A stretch of DNA of 64,000 nt from Diadophis punctatus similis (taxonomy: Eukaryota; Chordata; Lepidosauria; Squamata; Dipsadidae), in assembly GCA_023053685.1 (NCBI GenBank), contig JALIGW010000013.1:21093501-21157500 (forward strand), given 5' to 3'. The position numbers and the translations under genes were made by a program. The notes beneath the pieces were generated by a model. It had not been told where the DNA came from. It saw only the letters and a list, made by a program, of their open reading frames with translations, and made no database searches. Shown here piece after piece: positions 11,560 to 23,155 of this stretch (position 1 is its first letter; the number at the start of each line of letters is the position of its first letter).

Positions 11560-12280
11560 AATATCATATCTAAATATCATACATGATAACAATATTAATC
11601 TGTAACCAAATTTGAACAAAGTTCTGGGATTCAGTCTTGAATTCAAAATCTAACCAGACATCACCTCACTGGATTGCCTTTTATGAGTCACTTTCTCTCA
11701 TTTTAGCTTTCTCCCCCTTGTAAAGTAAAAAAGAAGAAAAACAGTTAACTGCTCGACACAGGAATAGTACTATGAAAATTGTGGATAACAACTGAGATCA
11801 ATTTAATTGTTTAGGTCACCTTTCTCCAACCTTGTGTTCTCCAGATGTGTTCCATTACTACTTTCATCATGGCCCAAATAACATTGAAATGGAGTGGAAC
11901 ATCTGGAAATTTTCTTAGCAGACTGTGTATTTAATTTTAATCTTGCTCCACTGCAAAGCTTTATGCAATATGTGACACTTCTTAAAAGAAGTGTCCAAAC
12001 AGAAAAGGAAAATATAAATGAACACTCCTTAAGCTATGAAATGGCATTTTAAGGATGAAGTGGAAATGTACTATCAGAGCATATACTGATTCCTAATATA
12101 TAAGAAAATCCAAAAGATATAGACATGCAAAAAATCTGCCATTTCAATGTTTTGTAGTGAGAGTCAATTTAAATATATATATACTGACACTGACATCCCC
12201 TAAATCTGCTGAAGATGTTACCTCGCTTGGTAATGAAAAATTCAGAAACCAACCTACAAGCTTGGAGAATGAACCTTCAC
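11560..12280. other. Unique DNA with one decayed MITE trace
   Basis: At about 11824-11910 the motifs CCAACCTTGTGTTCTCCAGA and GGAACATCTGG form a weak inverted pair resembling an old hAT MITE. Nothing else is recognised. Confidence 0.35.
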
Positions 12281-12287
12281 CTTCATC

Positions 12288-12705
12288 CAGGGGAGGGCTG
12301 CTGGGGGTTCGCAGGGGTTCGGGAAAACCTCTAGCTAAAATTCTGTGCAGTTCGGAGAACCCCCAAATCCCACTCCTGGCTGGCCCCTCCCCTCCCAGGA
12401 GTCCTCATGCGGCCCATTTTGGATGCAGGTAAGTGCAGGGCGTGCACGGACGCTCGGGGAAGGTGAAAAATGGGCCTAGCGGAAGTTCAGGAAGGCCAGA
12501 AATGGGCCTGTTTCTGGCCTCCAGAGGGCCTCTGGAGCCTGGGGAGGCCGTTTTGGTCCTCCCGGAGGCTCAAGGAAGGCCTCCAGAGCCCGGGAAGGGC
12601 AAAACCGCCCCCTGCCATGGTGCAGGAGGCCACGCCCACCATGACCACATCCACCCAGCAACCAGGCAGAGAACCCCTTGCTAAATTTTTTAAAGCCCAC
12701 CCCTG
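12288..12705. mobile_element. Non-autonomous hAT element, 418 bp
   Basis: The termini are CAGGGGAGGGCTGC and, inverted, AAAGCCCACCCCTG. The flanks CCTTCATC (12280-12287) and CCCTCATC (12706-12713) match at 7 of 8 bases. The interior is GC-rich with CCAGAGGGCCTCTGGAGCC motifs also seen in the element at 37113. ORFs across it on both strands are incidental. Confidence 0.88.
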
Positions 12706-12719
12706 CCCTCATCCTATAC

Positions 12720-13870
12720 CCGAGCTACAGATATTCACCACTATTGCATATATATTTTCATATATATGTGTATATACAGTATATGAAAATAATCTACAAG
12801 CATATTTTATTATGAAAATACAATTTCAGAATGGATCTGCCCTCAGTGTAGAAGGGATTGCTACTCTCGGATTGGCCTTTTTAACCACACTAGATGCTGT
12901 TTTAGGAACTCTTTCCAGAGCACGATACCATAGTCTTTCGAGACTGAAGGTTGCCAATGATGACAATTGCAAAAGGGTCCTCATACAAAAATGCATGAGA
13001 AGTAAGAAAAATGGGATTTTATGTGGTTTATAAAAACTATATAGAAACATCCCAAACACAACTTGCAGTGAAAAAAAAGAACAATATGACAAAACAAAAA
13101 AATTTCAGCATCAATGATCCTTGCAAAAGGCTTGTACGACACAAGATTCAGATCCTTTCCAGTGAATCCAACAGGTACTCTACTTCCCCTACTACTGCTA
13201 CTTAACTAATTTCAAAGTACCTGATCACTGGAGGGCCTTTACTCTCACACAATGATATGCCCTCCCCTCAGCTGTCCTTGAAGGCTGATACAAGAAGATT
13301 CCTTACGACAACATCCCTGTGACTCTGGACACATATAAACAGCAGAACACGTATTACTGCAATGCTTGTACTACAGAGACATTCATGCCATTATTGTCAC
13401 TATTATTATCACCAATATGTCACCATTATTGCATAAATACCCAGGGTGCACAGGACAATTCTATACCTCCCTACTGCTAAATGCTAACCCTGCTACAACA
13501 TATAATGTTGCCAGGTTCTGCTCAGCAGCACTTAAAATCCAACAGATGATGATCTGTGCCATAAACTAGTCTTAACGAGCATCTAGTTCATCATTTTAGA
13601 ATACTCTGCGATGGATTTCATCTACCATGTACTAACCTTTATTTCCTCTACACCTATTTAATACCCCTACTTCTCCTTTTAGATTTCTATTAGACTTTTG
13701 TTTATCTATATACTTCTGTTTTATATATTTTATATTTTTATAATTATTGTTTTTAAGACTCTGATGTATTTCTATGCTTTTTAATTGACTGTAACCCCAC
13801 CCTTCCTTATGCTGGTCCTTTCTCTCTAACTTTTCATGCCTCTCGCTCATGATAGCCTATTTTATTCAGA
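12720..13870. other. Unidentified, possibly old mid-repetitive DNA
   Basis: The region holds a TATATG-rich palindrome (12745-12795) and a stretch CATAGTCTTTCGAGACTGAA (12929-12948). The second recalls sequence I associate with squamate retroelements but cannot place. A T-rich 3'-UTR-like stretch follows (13625-13800). No ORF carries a recognisable domain. Confidence 0.3.
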
Positions 13871-14369
13871 TGTAAGATTGATCAGAACTCAAATCTGGTG
13901 GAGTGATCTAATATGGAAATCTTAGGATATCAGCTTGTCCTAATTTCTAGTTCCTGTATTAATGCCCAAGCAGCTCACTGTAAAAGTTAAAATCTCCCTT
14001 TATAAAGTTTACTGTTTTGAATAGCTGGTCTTGTGCCTCAACATTTGCATGCTAAGATTGGCCTGGCTCCATGGGGAAGCAGCAGATCTTCTGCAATTCC
14101 CATCAAAAGCAGTGAAAAGGCTATTGCCATGGATTCTCATCTGGGTTGCGAGATGCATTTTCAGTGTGGCCAATAATTCTGTCAGTCTTTATATGCAAGG
14201 AAAGGCAAACACTATCTTTGTGTTTAGTTCATGACAGTGCAAAGCTCTGAACCGATTGGTAAAAGGGCCAATTATGAGCATGTCTGGCAATTAAAAATAA
14301 TTGGGAAGCAGATTTGCCACTAACTCTTCCAAGAATGCCAGTTATGATATAATGATGTTTCATTAAACA

Positions 14370-14705
14370 GGCTGAAAGCTGTGAGCTCCGTATGGCAGAT
14401 GCAATTAGGAAGGATCATAAGGAAAGAGGAAAAAAGGAGAAACATTAAAAATACCCCAGCAATGATTAGCATCGCATTTAATGGCCACTTCATTAGCTAA
14501 TTGATTTCTTATTAGTTACAGGAGAAAGCCCAGTTAGGGGCTCTGCACAACTAATTAACAGCATTTACACAATTAGTCCGTTGCTCATTTGGTAACCAAA
14601 AACAGCCTTGGAACTGACTATGTTTGTGATGCTCTGGGCCATTTGATGTGTTTGACTTTCTTTTATTATTGCACTAATATTGGCTTAACCATCAAATAAA
14701 ATATT
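14370..14705. promoter_or_regulatory. Candidate conserved non-coding element
   Basis: A dense run of homeodomain-type cores (ATTAGCTAATTGAT, ACTAATTAACAGC, CACAATTAGTCC) lies in complex single-copy-looking DNA without repeats or ORFs. The character resembles vertebrate developmental enhancers. This is inference only. Confidence 0.25.
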
Positions 14706-14709
14706 CACT

Positions 14710-15945
14710 CCGAAAGGACTTTACCAATTTCAATCAGTATTTTGGGGGGAGGAAAGGTTTAATCATTCCAACAAGAAAATCAGAACTTCCTTCCTTTCTT
14801 TACTTCCTCTCACACATCTGCTCCTTATTTACTGCTAGGCAATGATTCCAAAACTGTCATGAAAGAATCAAATGCATCTTAAAGAAATAAGCAACAATCT
14901 TGATGAATGCTATATAACCATCAGAACAGGAAAGCTCTGAGCTGCGCTGATCAATTTCTTTAAACATCTACTCTGCCTAATATATCCCATGCTGCAGGTG
15001 ACTGGGGAAAAGGGAGAGAAGAGAAAGACTCTTGAAGCATATCTATTGTCCAGAAAATCCAAATTCATCTCCAGAAAAAATATTTATTAATATTTATATT
15101 AATAAAGGTGCAGATTATATAAAAGGGAAAAGCCTATGGATGTTAAACTGAAACATTTTATTTTCACGGGAAAGGAAATAATCTTCCCTCTGTTAGATAT
15201 ACTTTTCCTGGACATCTTTGTTATTCTTTCAGAAGAAAATTTACAAAATTACAGTTAAATATATTTTGAAGGCATTTTTCTAATTCCTAGGCATCAGTCT
15301 TGAATATAATTTCCTGAGAGTAAATCCCTTGAATTCAACGTAGATAAAACTTCACTGTAATTATTGCTATGTTTTCCTACTTGAAATTAAGAAGATGATG
15401 TTGGTCATCTCCTAGATACCAACAATGTCTAGGAAAGAGACATACATAATCACAGAAACTCCAGCCTTTTTATGTAATTTACACATCTGGAATTTCCAAA
15501 TAATTTCTTGAATATCATTTCTTGCATACTACTCAAAAATGTGAGGTGTAGTCAATCACAAGAGAAAAGTAAAAGGGGGAGTATCAAATTTAGGGGAGAC
15601 TAGTGGAGATATTTTCAGGTGGAGTGATGCCCATAAGCATCTGTTTATTGTACTGTATTATTGTATTATTATTGCCCTTGACAATGGTTTTAATAACAAT
15701 GCATTCATAAAATGGCTTTTTAAGTGCTGACATTTTGTCCTTCACTTAGGCAGTAACATGTCTTGGATAAGTAGCTTTATTGTATCTCTTTCCTTCTTGT
15801 ATAAAAGTCCAAGCTTTTAACTATCCTTTTCCCCAATGGCTACCTTCCACAAAGCTACAGCTTCTTTAAGATTCTTACCTAACAGGAATTAGTATAATAA
15901 ACAATTAAAAAGACTCCTTGACTGATTAACACTGAGGTAATTCAG
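14710..15945. other. AT-rich DNA, nothing recognised
   Basis: No gene, terminus or tandem repeat recognised beyond short ATTATT runs near 15650-15675. Confidence 0.4.
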
Positions 15946-15949
15946 AAAT

Positions 15950-16235
15950 GCCAATATATTAATTACTCTGCTTAAGGGTTTTTTTCCCCTTCAACCCTCT
16001 GCTATTCTTCTTTTCTTTCTTTAATGTTTCTTTGCAGTGTTGAAAATGGGGCATAATTTTAATTTAGCCTTAGTGTACTAATTGTGGCTAATGGAAAAAC
16101 ACTCTCTGAGATGCAGAGTGGTAATTAATCCTCTTCCCCCTCCCAAACCCTTATTTCCTGCTAATTTGTTCCTTAATGTATTTTCAAATGGTGGGCTCTA
16201 ATGGATGGCCATTTCAGCCTGACAATTTTTTTTAT
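15950..16235. promoter_or_regulatory. Candidate conserved non-coding element
   Basis: Complex non-repetitive sequence with TAATTACTCTGC, GGTAATTAATCC and CTAATGGATGG motifs and no ORF. Its character resembles the block at 14370. Conservation is untested. Confidence 0.2.
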
Positions 16236-16760
16236 TATATATGTAGATAATATATTGTCTTTCTTCCACATTATTGTTTCTATTCTGCTGGTAATGAACA
16301 TTTATATCTTGTTTGTTTATACCTAAGGATGATTAAAACAAAAATGTGTAATAAACGCTACAGACTACCGTAGTAAAACTGAAATTTTAAGAATAAAATT
16401 TCTGCAACAAAGCAATGTGAAAAGATGCACAATCCAACCATTGCTGAAAGTCCTTAAGACCACCTTCAATAAGGTAGCCTCACTGAGGCAATGGTTTTTA
16501 AGTGGCTATGCATAAAAATTGCTTTATATTTAATGTGAAATCTGTGTTTTAGCTAACAAAATTGCATTATTACCAGTAGATTTTTCAGGCCATTTAATTC
16601 CTGAAATATGAAATATATATGAATATGTATGTTGTAAAAGAGGGCTATTCAAAAAGTATCCACTCTGCTTTGTGGATCACAACTTCAGAATTGCACAATT
16701 TAAATTATGTCAGTCCAGGACATAGCACATTCTAACTATACAATTATTCTGCATTGGGGG

Positions 16761-17072
16761 CAGTGGTGGTTCCTACTGGTGCTGTGTGGGACGCCGCACT
16801 GGTATGAGCCCGGCGATTATGTCATTTTAGGCGCTTTTTTCCGGCTTCTCCGCATCCTGAGGTGTTGGAAAAAAGCCCTCCCACCTGCCCTTGTTTTAAT
16901 ACCGACCTTTATTCTTTCTCTGAAGCACAGCTGAGAAGCTCTTCAGCTTGTTTCGGCTTGTAATGTCGTCCTAAGCATGCACGGAAGTGAAATTGCCTGA
17001 TGGAATGCGAGTTTACTTCTGCACATGCTCACGATGAGCACCGGTAGCGAAAATAACCAGAACCCTCCACTG
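16761..17072. mobile_element. Non-autonomous hAT element, GGTGGTTCC family
   Basis: The 312-bp element starts CAGTGGTGGTTCCTACTGGT and ends AGAACCCTCCACTG. It has a perfect 8-bp target duplication, ATTGGGGG, at 16753-16760 and 17073-17080. It belongs with the copies at 8239, 28188 and 41478, and its overlapping ORF is not a gene. Confidence 0.93.
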
Positions 17073-17089
17073 ATTGGGGGGGGGGGGAT

Positions 17090-17640
17090 ACTTTTGCGAG
17101 GCAGAACTAGCAGAGAAAACAAGGTGTGATGAGAGAATGAAAGGATGTATTTTGTAGAAATTCATGCAGCTTATTGTCACATGATGTTCAACTGGACTGC
17201 TTTTGAGCATTCTCAAATAATTATTTATCTAGAGAAAACTCTCTGCTTTGCTTTGGTGACACTACCTAATGTACTAACATCTGCACAGCCAGTCAGACTA
17301 TGATATGAAGTGAAATATGATGTATTTTCTGTACAAAAGACAGAAACTGTATGATATTTGCCATAGGACATTGTACAAGAAAGATGGTATTAAATGAATT
17401 ATTGGTTAACAATCTATGTAAAAGCTCTTGCAACTATAAATCAACATTAATTTTAACTTACTTATTTTAACTTACTTTAATCAAACATAAAATATATATG
17501 ACATGAAAGAGTGAAAACATGGAAGACCCTGGTAAGATAAACTAAAAACAAACCAGCTGAAAGAGGTTCAAGCCAAAATGGGAAACAATGTGATGAAATG
17601 GAAACCAAATGATAAGTTGTTCACTCATAAAGAAGAGCAC
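17090..17640. other. Unique DNA, nothing recognised
   Basis: No gene or repeat identified. The start of the stretch abuts a G-run (17075-17087) that extends the target duplication of the preceding hAT. Confidence 0.4.
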
Positions 17641-17838
17641 TACAGTACCTTGAACGACAGTTATAACGTTACATGATCAAAATTCAGGTGCTATTTTTGA
17701 TGGTTGCCTAGGGACATGTGATCACTTATTGCGATCTTCTGACAGGCAGTCAATGGGGAAGCCAGATTAACTTAACAACTGTGTTACTAATTTAACAACT
17801 GCAGTGATTCACCTGACAACTGTGGCAAACAAAGGTTG
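17641..17838 (-). mobile_element. Fragment of the TA-flanked MITE family
   Basis: Motifs of the 8753 element recur in inverted order: AACAACTGCAGTGATTC, AACAACTGTGTTACTAATTT, GTGATCACTTATTGCGATC. One terminus is degenerate and the other is lost against the trinucleotide array. Confidence 0.65.
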
Positions 17839-17883
17839 TAATAATAATGATGATGATGATGAAAACAACAACAACAACAACAA
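17838..17883. repeat. (AAT)(GAT)n(CAA)n microsatellite at a LINE 3' end
   Basis: Short AAT, GAT and AAC blocks directly abut the inverted CR1 3' end and are probably seeded by its tail. Confidence 0.9.
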
Positions 17884-18070
17884 CAGAGTTGGAAGGGACC
17901 TTGGAGGTCTTCTAGTCCAACCCCCCTGCCTAGGCAGGAAATCCTACACTACTTGAGACAAATGGTTTTCCAACATCTTCTTAAAAACTTCCAGTGTTGG
18001 AGCATTCAAAACTTCTGGAGGCAAGCTGTTCCACTGATTAATTGTTCTAACTGTCAGGAAATTTCTCTGA
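17884..18070 (-). mobile_element. CR1 LINE, 3' end, 5'-truncated
   Basis: Read on the minus strand, this is the last part of a CR1 ORF and 3' UTR ending GGTCCCTTCCAACTCTG and running into (TTG)n. It aligns with 26150-26352 of the plus-strand CR1. Homology stops at about 18070. It is too short to encode any domain. Confidence 0.85.
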
Positions 18071-18074
18071 AATG

Positions 18075-18610
18075 GGGAAAGGGTGAGTCAGCCATCTCCA
18101 CCCTGTCTTTGATGCAATAGGCATGACCCTAAATTTCTGGCCTTATTTCAGTCCGCCAAGTGAAAAAGTATAAGACCTAGTACCTATCTTCTATTGTACA
18201 CAAATGGTCTGTTTGGGTAATTGTGGGAAATTAAAAGAGTAATTTCCCAGCCTGTTATAACCCATTAGAACAGAGTGCCTGTAGAGAAGAAGTCTAGCCA
18301 ACAACAATAGACACTGGGACTTGGGCATCCATTAAAGGATGCCTTGGGATGGTGTTATCCCTATGGGCACAGTCCTTGTATATTTAAGAATAATAAAAGA
18401 AAATGTCTCTGCAAGTGTTTTTTTTCTCTTTCTGCCGGTATAACAAGGCACACCTCACAACTTAAAAAAAAACAATTTGCAAAGACTAAGGTACCTTACC
18501 TTTCTTAATATTAGGTCAGACTTACAGATTAAAAAGCTCTAATACACCTAACATTTTAGCTATGGTTTTCCAATTCAGACGTGCTTTCAATAGGAATTTG
18601 ACTTAAAGAT
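18075..18610. other. Unique DNA, nothing recognised
   Basis: No recognised element. A T-rich run lies at 18418-18432. Confidence 0.35.
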
Positions 18611-18612
18611 AG

Positions 18613-18846
18613 GTAATAGCAATAGCACTTTACTTATATACCGCTTCATAGTGCTTTACAGCCCTCTCTAAGCGGTTTATAGAGTTCAGCATATTGCCCT
18701 CAACAATCTGGGTCCTCATTTTACCGACCTCAGAAGGATGGAAGGCTGAGTCAACCTTGAGCCTAGTGAGATTTGAACAGCTGAACTGCTGAACTAGCAG
18801 TCAGCCTGCAGTCGTAGCATTTAACCACTGCACCACTTCAGCTCTC
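18613..18846 (-). mobile_element. tRNA-derived SINE with L2-like 3' tail
   Basis: On the minus strand the head GAAGTGGTGCAGTGGTTAAA resembles a tRNA A box, and GTTCAAATCTC resembles a B box (RNA polymerase III promoter). The body contains GACTCAGCCTTCCATCCTTC. The tail is the AAGCGGTATATAAG type, resembling L2 3' ends, and would be recognised by L2 machinery. It is a nearly complete copy, close to the one at 47140. Confidence 0.88.
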
Positions 18847-18849
18847 AGG

Positions 18850-19925
18850 TAGCTAGCAAATGAAGCTTCTTTCAGATATATAGATAGTGAAAGAGATAAT
18901 TGTTGTATGCTGTATTGGTATGTAGCAGAATCATTAAAAGCAAGCATACTCTGGCAACTTTTTTTTAAAAAAAACTTTTTTTTAGAACATGGAGGCAGAA
19001 AGGGGATTATGATGCTTCTCCTTCTGAGATGTTTATCACTAGCTTTAAAAAGCCTTTGATTTGTAGTTTTTAAATCTGCATTCAGCAAAGCAGTCTGCCA
19101 ATATTGAAAGACCTGCATGCTAAGCACTTAATTAGGAACAAATTGATATTGCCACTATAACCTGCTTGTTGAATGTTAGCTAAATGACATCTACCCTTGC
19201 TTATTGACTTTTTCAAATTAAGTACAAATGGGCTGTACTAATATGAAGAAGCAAGCTATGCTTTATAAATTGATGAGCTGTACTATTAAGACCTTACTCA
19301 GGTCATAAACCCATCAAATGCAAGGCATCCGTGATCATTCATGAAGATCCATAAAAAATGTATGTTTCTTTGCCAGTGTATATCATTTGTATGGAGATAA
19401 TGAATACCTGGTGACATTAAGGCCAGAAGTCAACTCCCAGATCTTATTACAAATCTAGGGAAATTACCTTTTTCCTGACCTGTATTGTGACCTAATGGTC
19501 TAGGAGGAGTTCAAGGCCAACTGTTCATTCAACCTCACCAAACTCTGTATAGAAGATACAACATGGATGCATTGAAATCTCACTTTAATAAGAAGTGGAT
19601 TTACAGCACCTCTACTGAGATTTCTTGCATGCATCTTCACACTTTGAAAACTGTGACACAACTGTACACAATGTTGGTGGACGTTTTGAGGATAAGAGAT
19701 CAGACCAGGGACACTATGTATTCTCGGTCTTCAGTGACTGAGAACAGCCACAAAATATCTCTCGTACAAATGTTCATGCATTGGCGGTGTATGATGTTAC
19801 AGGTGTGAAATTATTTTTATGTGTTCAAAAATATGATCAAGTGTTGCTCACAACTATCACTATCAGAAGCACATTCTAAAGTTTGCCAGAGGAAGTGAGG
19901 CTATGCCTGCTGCCTTCCAGAAATG
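18850..19925. other. Unidentified DNA with weak coding-like stretch
   Basis: Nothing recognised with confidence. The plus-strand frame at 19563-19808 (81 codons) has no domain I recognise and no supporting context. Confidence 0.3.
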
Positions 19926-19954
19926 GATCTAATACTGGACAAATCTCAAACCAA

Positions 19955-20250
19955 AATGGGACAACTGGCCGCAGCCAACTTGTCACGGTCAATTCGTCAT
20001 GGCTATCTCGCTTGCCACAGGACAGCTCACCATGGCCAACTCACCATGGGACAATTCAACAATTCAATTATTTTAAATAATTAAAACATTATTTTAATTT
20101 TTGTCATTCACATTTCATTTTGTCCCACTTTTGTCATCCTTTCTTTAATGATTCTGTTCCACAATTTCTTCAATATTAGTGTAACTCCTTTGGTGAGTTG
20201 GCCATGGCAAGTTGGCTGTGGTGAGTTGACTTGGTGAGTTGTCCTAGACC
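19955..20250. mobile_element. Probable MITE with subterminal repeats
   Basis: The left side has GGGACAACTGGCCGCAGCCA and repeated CAACTTGTCACGG/CAACTCACCATGG motifs. The right side has their complements (TTGGCCATGGCAAGTTGGCT, GGTGAGTTGTCC) around an AT-rich centre. This is the layout of a non-autonomous DNA transposon. Exact ends and target duplication are unclear. Confidence 0.55.
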
Positions 20251-20404
20251 TTCTCAAACTGGGTATCAGAAAGGAGAACAAGTTGTGTTGGGTGACCTAT
20301 GAGAAGAATTTTCCAGGTTTCCTGTTGGCACAACGGTACATAACCAGGCACAAATGAGTTTCAATGTGTACAGCTGTATGCACCCATCCAATGTTTAACT
20401 GAAC

Positions 20405-21395
20405 TACCATATTTTTTGGAGTATAAGACTCACCTTTTTACCTCCAAAAAGAGGCTGAAAACTTGGGTGCGTCTTATACACCGAATGTAGCCCCACCCAG
20501 CCACCCCCACCCTTTGGCCTCTACCTCCCAACAATTTACCTCTTTGCAGTAAACAGCAGCAGAGCCTGATTAGCACAAGAAACTGATTATCAGCCTCCTG
20601 ACCTACAGCTGAGAGGCTGCAGCCAGGCGGTAAAATGAAACTAACTACGGTGGCTGTAAGGAGACAAATTGCTGGGAGATAGACTGCTGGCAATGTTGGA
20701 CTGCTGAAACTGAAATGAGGTAACAGCTCCTGTGGCCTAGAGGTGGAGCTCTTGCCTCACAATCAGGAGGTTGTGAGTTCTATCCTAGGTAGAGGCAGAT
20801 GTAGAGTCTCCTGCTTGGGCTAGATGACCTGCAAGATCCCTTTCAACTCTGAGTGTTCAAATTATTAGACTTATTTTTTAAAGACTGCTTTATTATTGTT
20901 CTAGACAATATGAAGAATTTTAACAAAATGAAGAATTTTTTTAAAATAAATGCTTGCTCTGAAGAGGCTCAGTGCTTTTGTATCTTCTTTTAAATAGCAG
21001 AGAATGCATAATTCCAGAAAGCCACATCAAATTTAAAGATCTGTAAAAGTATAATCTGAAATGTAAGGGTGTCCTGTTTAGTATTAAGATAAGGTAGCTG
21101 AGTTAAACCCTCACTTAGTCATGTTTGGAGTAGATCTATTTAAATAATTGGGAGGAGTTAATGTGATTACATTTAAGAAAAGTTTCTGGCAATATGTACA
21201 TTTCTCCAATTCTTTGCTATTTCTATGGGTCAGGCACACATGCACAGAAATACACAGCAAACAGTGCATATCATATGTACTGTTTGCTGTTTGGCAAATT
21301 GCTGGGAGGCAGAGACCTTTTTTCCTTGTTTTCCTCCCCCAAAACTAAGTTGCGTCTTATACTTCGGTGCGTCTTATACTCCGAAAAATACTGTA
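20405..21395. mobile_element. TA-flanked DNA transposon, GGAGTATAAGAC family, copy 1
   Basis: The left end is TACCATATTTTTTGGAGTAT. The right end, complemented, is TACAGTATTTTTCGGAGTAT. TA bounds both ends, fitting Tc1/mariner-type integration. There is no transposase ORF. A tRNA-derived SINE interrupts it (20721-20852). It is highly similar in its right half to copy 2 at 21680-23624. Confidence 0.85.
20721..20852 (+). mobile_element. tRNA-derived SINE inserted in the copy-1 transposon
   Basis: CTGTGGCCTAGAGGTGGAGC and GGTTGTGAGTTCTATCC read as A-box and B-box regions of a tRNA-like head. The tail TAGATGACCTGCAAGATCCC and TTTCAACTCT resembles the CR1 3' end, suggesting CR1-type mobilisation. 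It is absent from the sister element at 21680, showing it was inserted later. Confidence 0.75.
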
Positions 21396-21869
21396 CATGC
21401 CACGGGGAGGAGGGAGCAAGGCTAGAGATATTTTAAAAGGATTATTCTACTTCCCTCTCTAGATATTAAGTAAACAAGTAGGGCACAAACATGTTATTAC
21501 AAATGTATTTCAAATGTTTCTGTACGGCTTTGCTCATGTGAATCCAGAAATGAATTACAGCAAGAAACACCAGTAGCAGTTTTAAAGAAGTTAGAATTTT
21601 AAAAGCAAAATTGTTTTATGGGTAACAGCAGAATACATTCCCAGTTCAATAATTCAAAAACATCTACTTTTCTGAAAAGTACCATATTTTTCAGAGTATA
21701 AGACGCACCTTTTTACCCCCCAAAAGAGGGTGAAAACTTGGGTGGGTCTTATACACCGAATGCAGCCCCACCCACCCAGCCACCCCCACCCTTTGGCCTC
21801 TGTCTGCCAGCAATTTACCTGTTTGCAGCAAAGAGGGAAGAGCCTGTAAAGCCAAGCAAGTCACTAGCA

Positions 21870-22794
21870 TAAAGTGACCAGATATTTTTTTTTTTAAGCG
21901 GGACGGGGGGGGGGCGGGCCCGCCTGCCCCCGTCCCGCTTAAAAAAATGTTTTGCCCTCTGCGCATGCGCAGAACGCTGCGCATGCGCAGAGGGCAAAAC
22001 AGCAAATGTCGGCATCCAGGTGGGGCGGGGGGGGAGGAGGGAGGGCGCTTGGATGCCTGGAGCAGGTAAGCTGCCGGCTGCCTCCTTTCCCCGTCTCCCG
22101 CCTCCCGTTCGTTGCTTGCCAGCCCGGCCGAAGGGGAGGCGGGAGGCGAGGAAAGGCCTTCCGAAGGGGAAAGGAGGCAGCCGGCAGCTTACCTGCTCCA
22201 GGCATCCAAGCGCCCTCCCTCCTCCCCCTCGCCCCACCTGGATGCCGACAGGGCTGGCAAGCAACGAACGGGAGGCGGGAGACGGGGAAAGGAGGCAGCC
22301 GGCAGCTTACCTGCTCCAAGCATCCAAGCGCCGCGGTCGCCCGGTCGCCCGCCCGGCCCCAGGGCAACGGCGGCAGCGAGGCAACGGGGGGAAGAAAGGG
22401 GAGGGGGACGAGGAAGGGCTGTTTGCGCCGCTCGTAAGCTCAAAGCGGCGACGGCTCCTCGTCCCTCACCCCTCCCAACAGCAGCGGCGCCTCCGAGGGC
22501 GGGGCTAGGGATGGGGCGGGGGGAGGAGAGGAGGAGCAGCCTCCCTTCCCCCTCCCCCCAGCTTCCAGCCGCCGCCAGAGGAGTCAACAACGCGGGACGC
22601 CCGCCCGCCGCCAACGCCACCCACGGCCGGCCCGAGCTGAGAGGCCTGCTGCCTTTCAGGCCGATTTTTTGAAAGAATGCCCTAGTCGTGCATTCTTTCA
22701 AAAAATCGGGACTTTTTAGAGGACGGGCGGGACGCGGGACAAATCATGAAAAAGCGGGTCTGTCCCGCCAAAATCGGGACGTCTGGTCACCTTA
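21870..22794. mobile_element. 925-bp hAT-like element with GC-rich core
   Basis: The ends are TAAAGTGACCAGATATTTTT and, complemented, TAAGGTGACCAGACGTCCCG. A perfect 8-bp duplication, CACTAGCA, lies at 21862-21869 and 22795-22802. The TAAGGTGACC end departs from the usual CAG start, so hAT is inferred from the duplication length. The core is CpG-rich with internal inverted duplications: a module GATGCCTGGAGCAGGTAAGC at 22052 recurs complemented near 22188 and 22301. The many ORFs across it are GC-rich shadows, not transposase. Confidence 0.85.
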
Positions 22795-23011
22795 CACTAG
22801 CAGCTTCCCGACATACAGCTGATTAGGTTTGCCATGTGGGAAAATGAAAGTGAAACTAACTGCAAAGAGGCAAATAGCTGGGAGAGACACACAGATTTTT
22901 ATTTTTTGCTGAACTGGATGGAAGGGGGTAAGTGAATAACTATAAATGTCTGTAGAATATTCAAATTATTAGACTTATTTTTTAAAGACTGCTTTATTAT
23001 TGTTCTAGAGC

Positions 23012-23155
23012 CAGGGGTCTCCAACCTTGGCAACTTTAAGACTTGTGGATTTCAACTCCCAGAATTCAACAGCCAGCTTTGTTAGCTTTGCTGGCTGTGG
23101 AATTCTGGGATTTGAAGTCCACAAGTCTTAAAGTTGCCACGGTTGGAGATCCCTG
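23012..23155. mobile_element. Palindromic MITE, CTCCCAGAATTC family
   Basis: The 144-bp fold-back has outer motifs CAGGGGTCTCCAACCTTGG and its complement and a core CTCCCAGAATTC. It interrupts the transposon at 21680. TCTAGA appears near each flank (23004-23009 and 23160-23165), consistent with an eroded duplication of the TTCTAGACAA site intact in copy 1. Confidence 0.85.

Noticed and set aside
19563..19808. 81-codon plus-strand ORF as a host exon
   Set aside because: No recognisable domain, no convincing splice sites, and neighbouring frames are closed.
21815..22701. Several 140-190-codon GC-rich ORFs on both strands
   Set aside because: All lie in the non-coding GC-rich core of the 925-bp transposon, overlap each other on both strands and share repeated modules.
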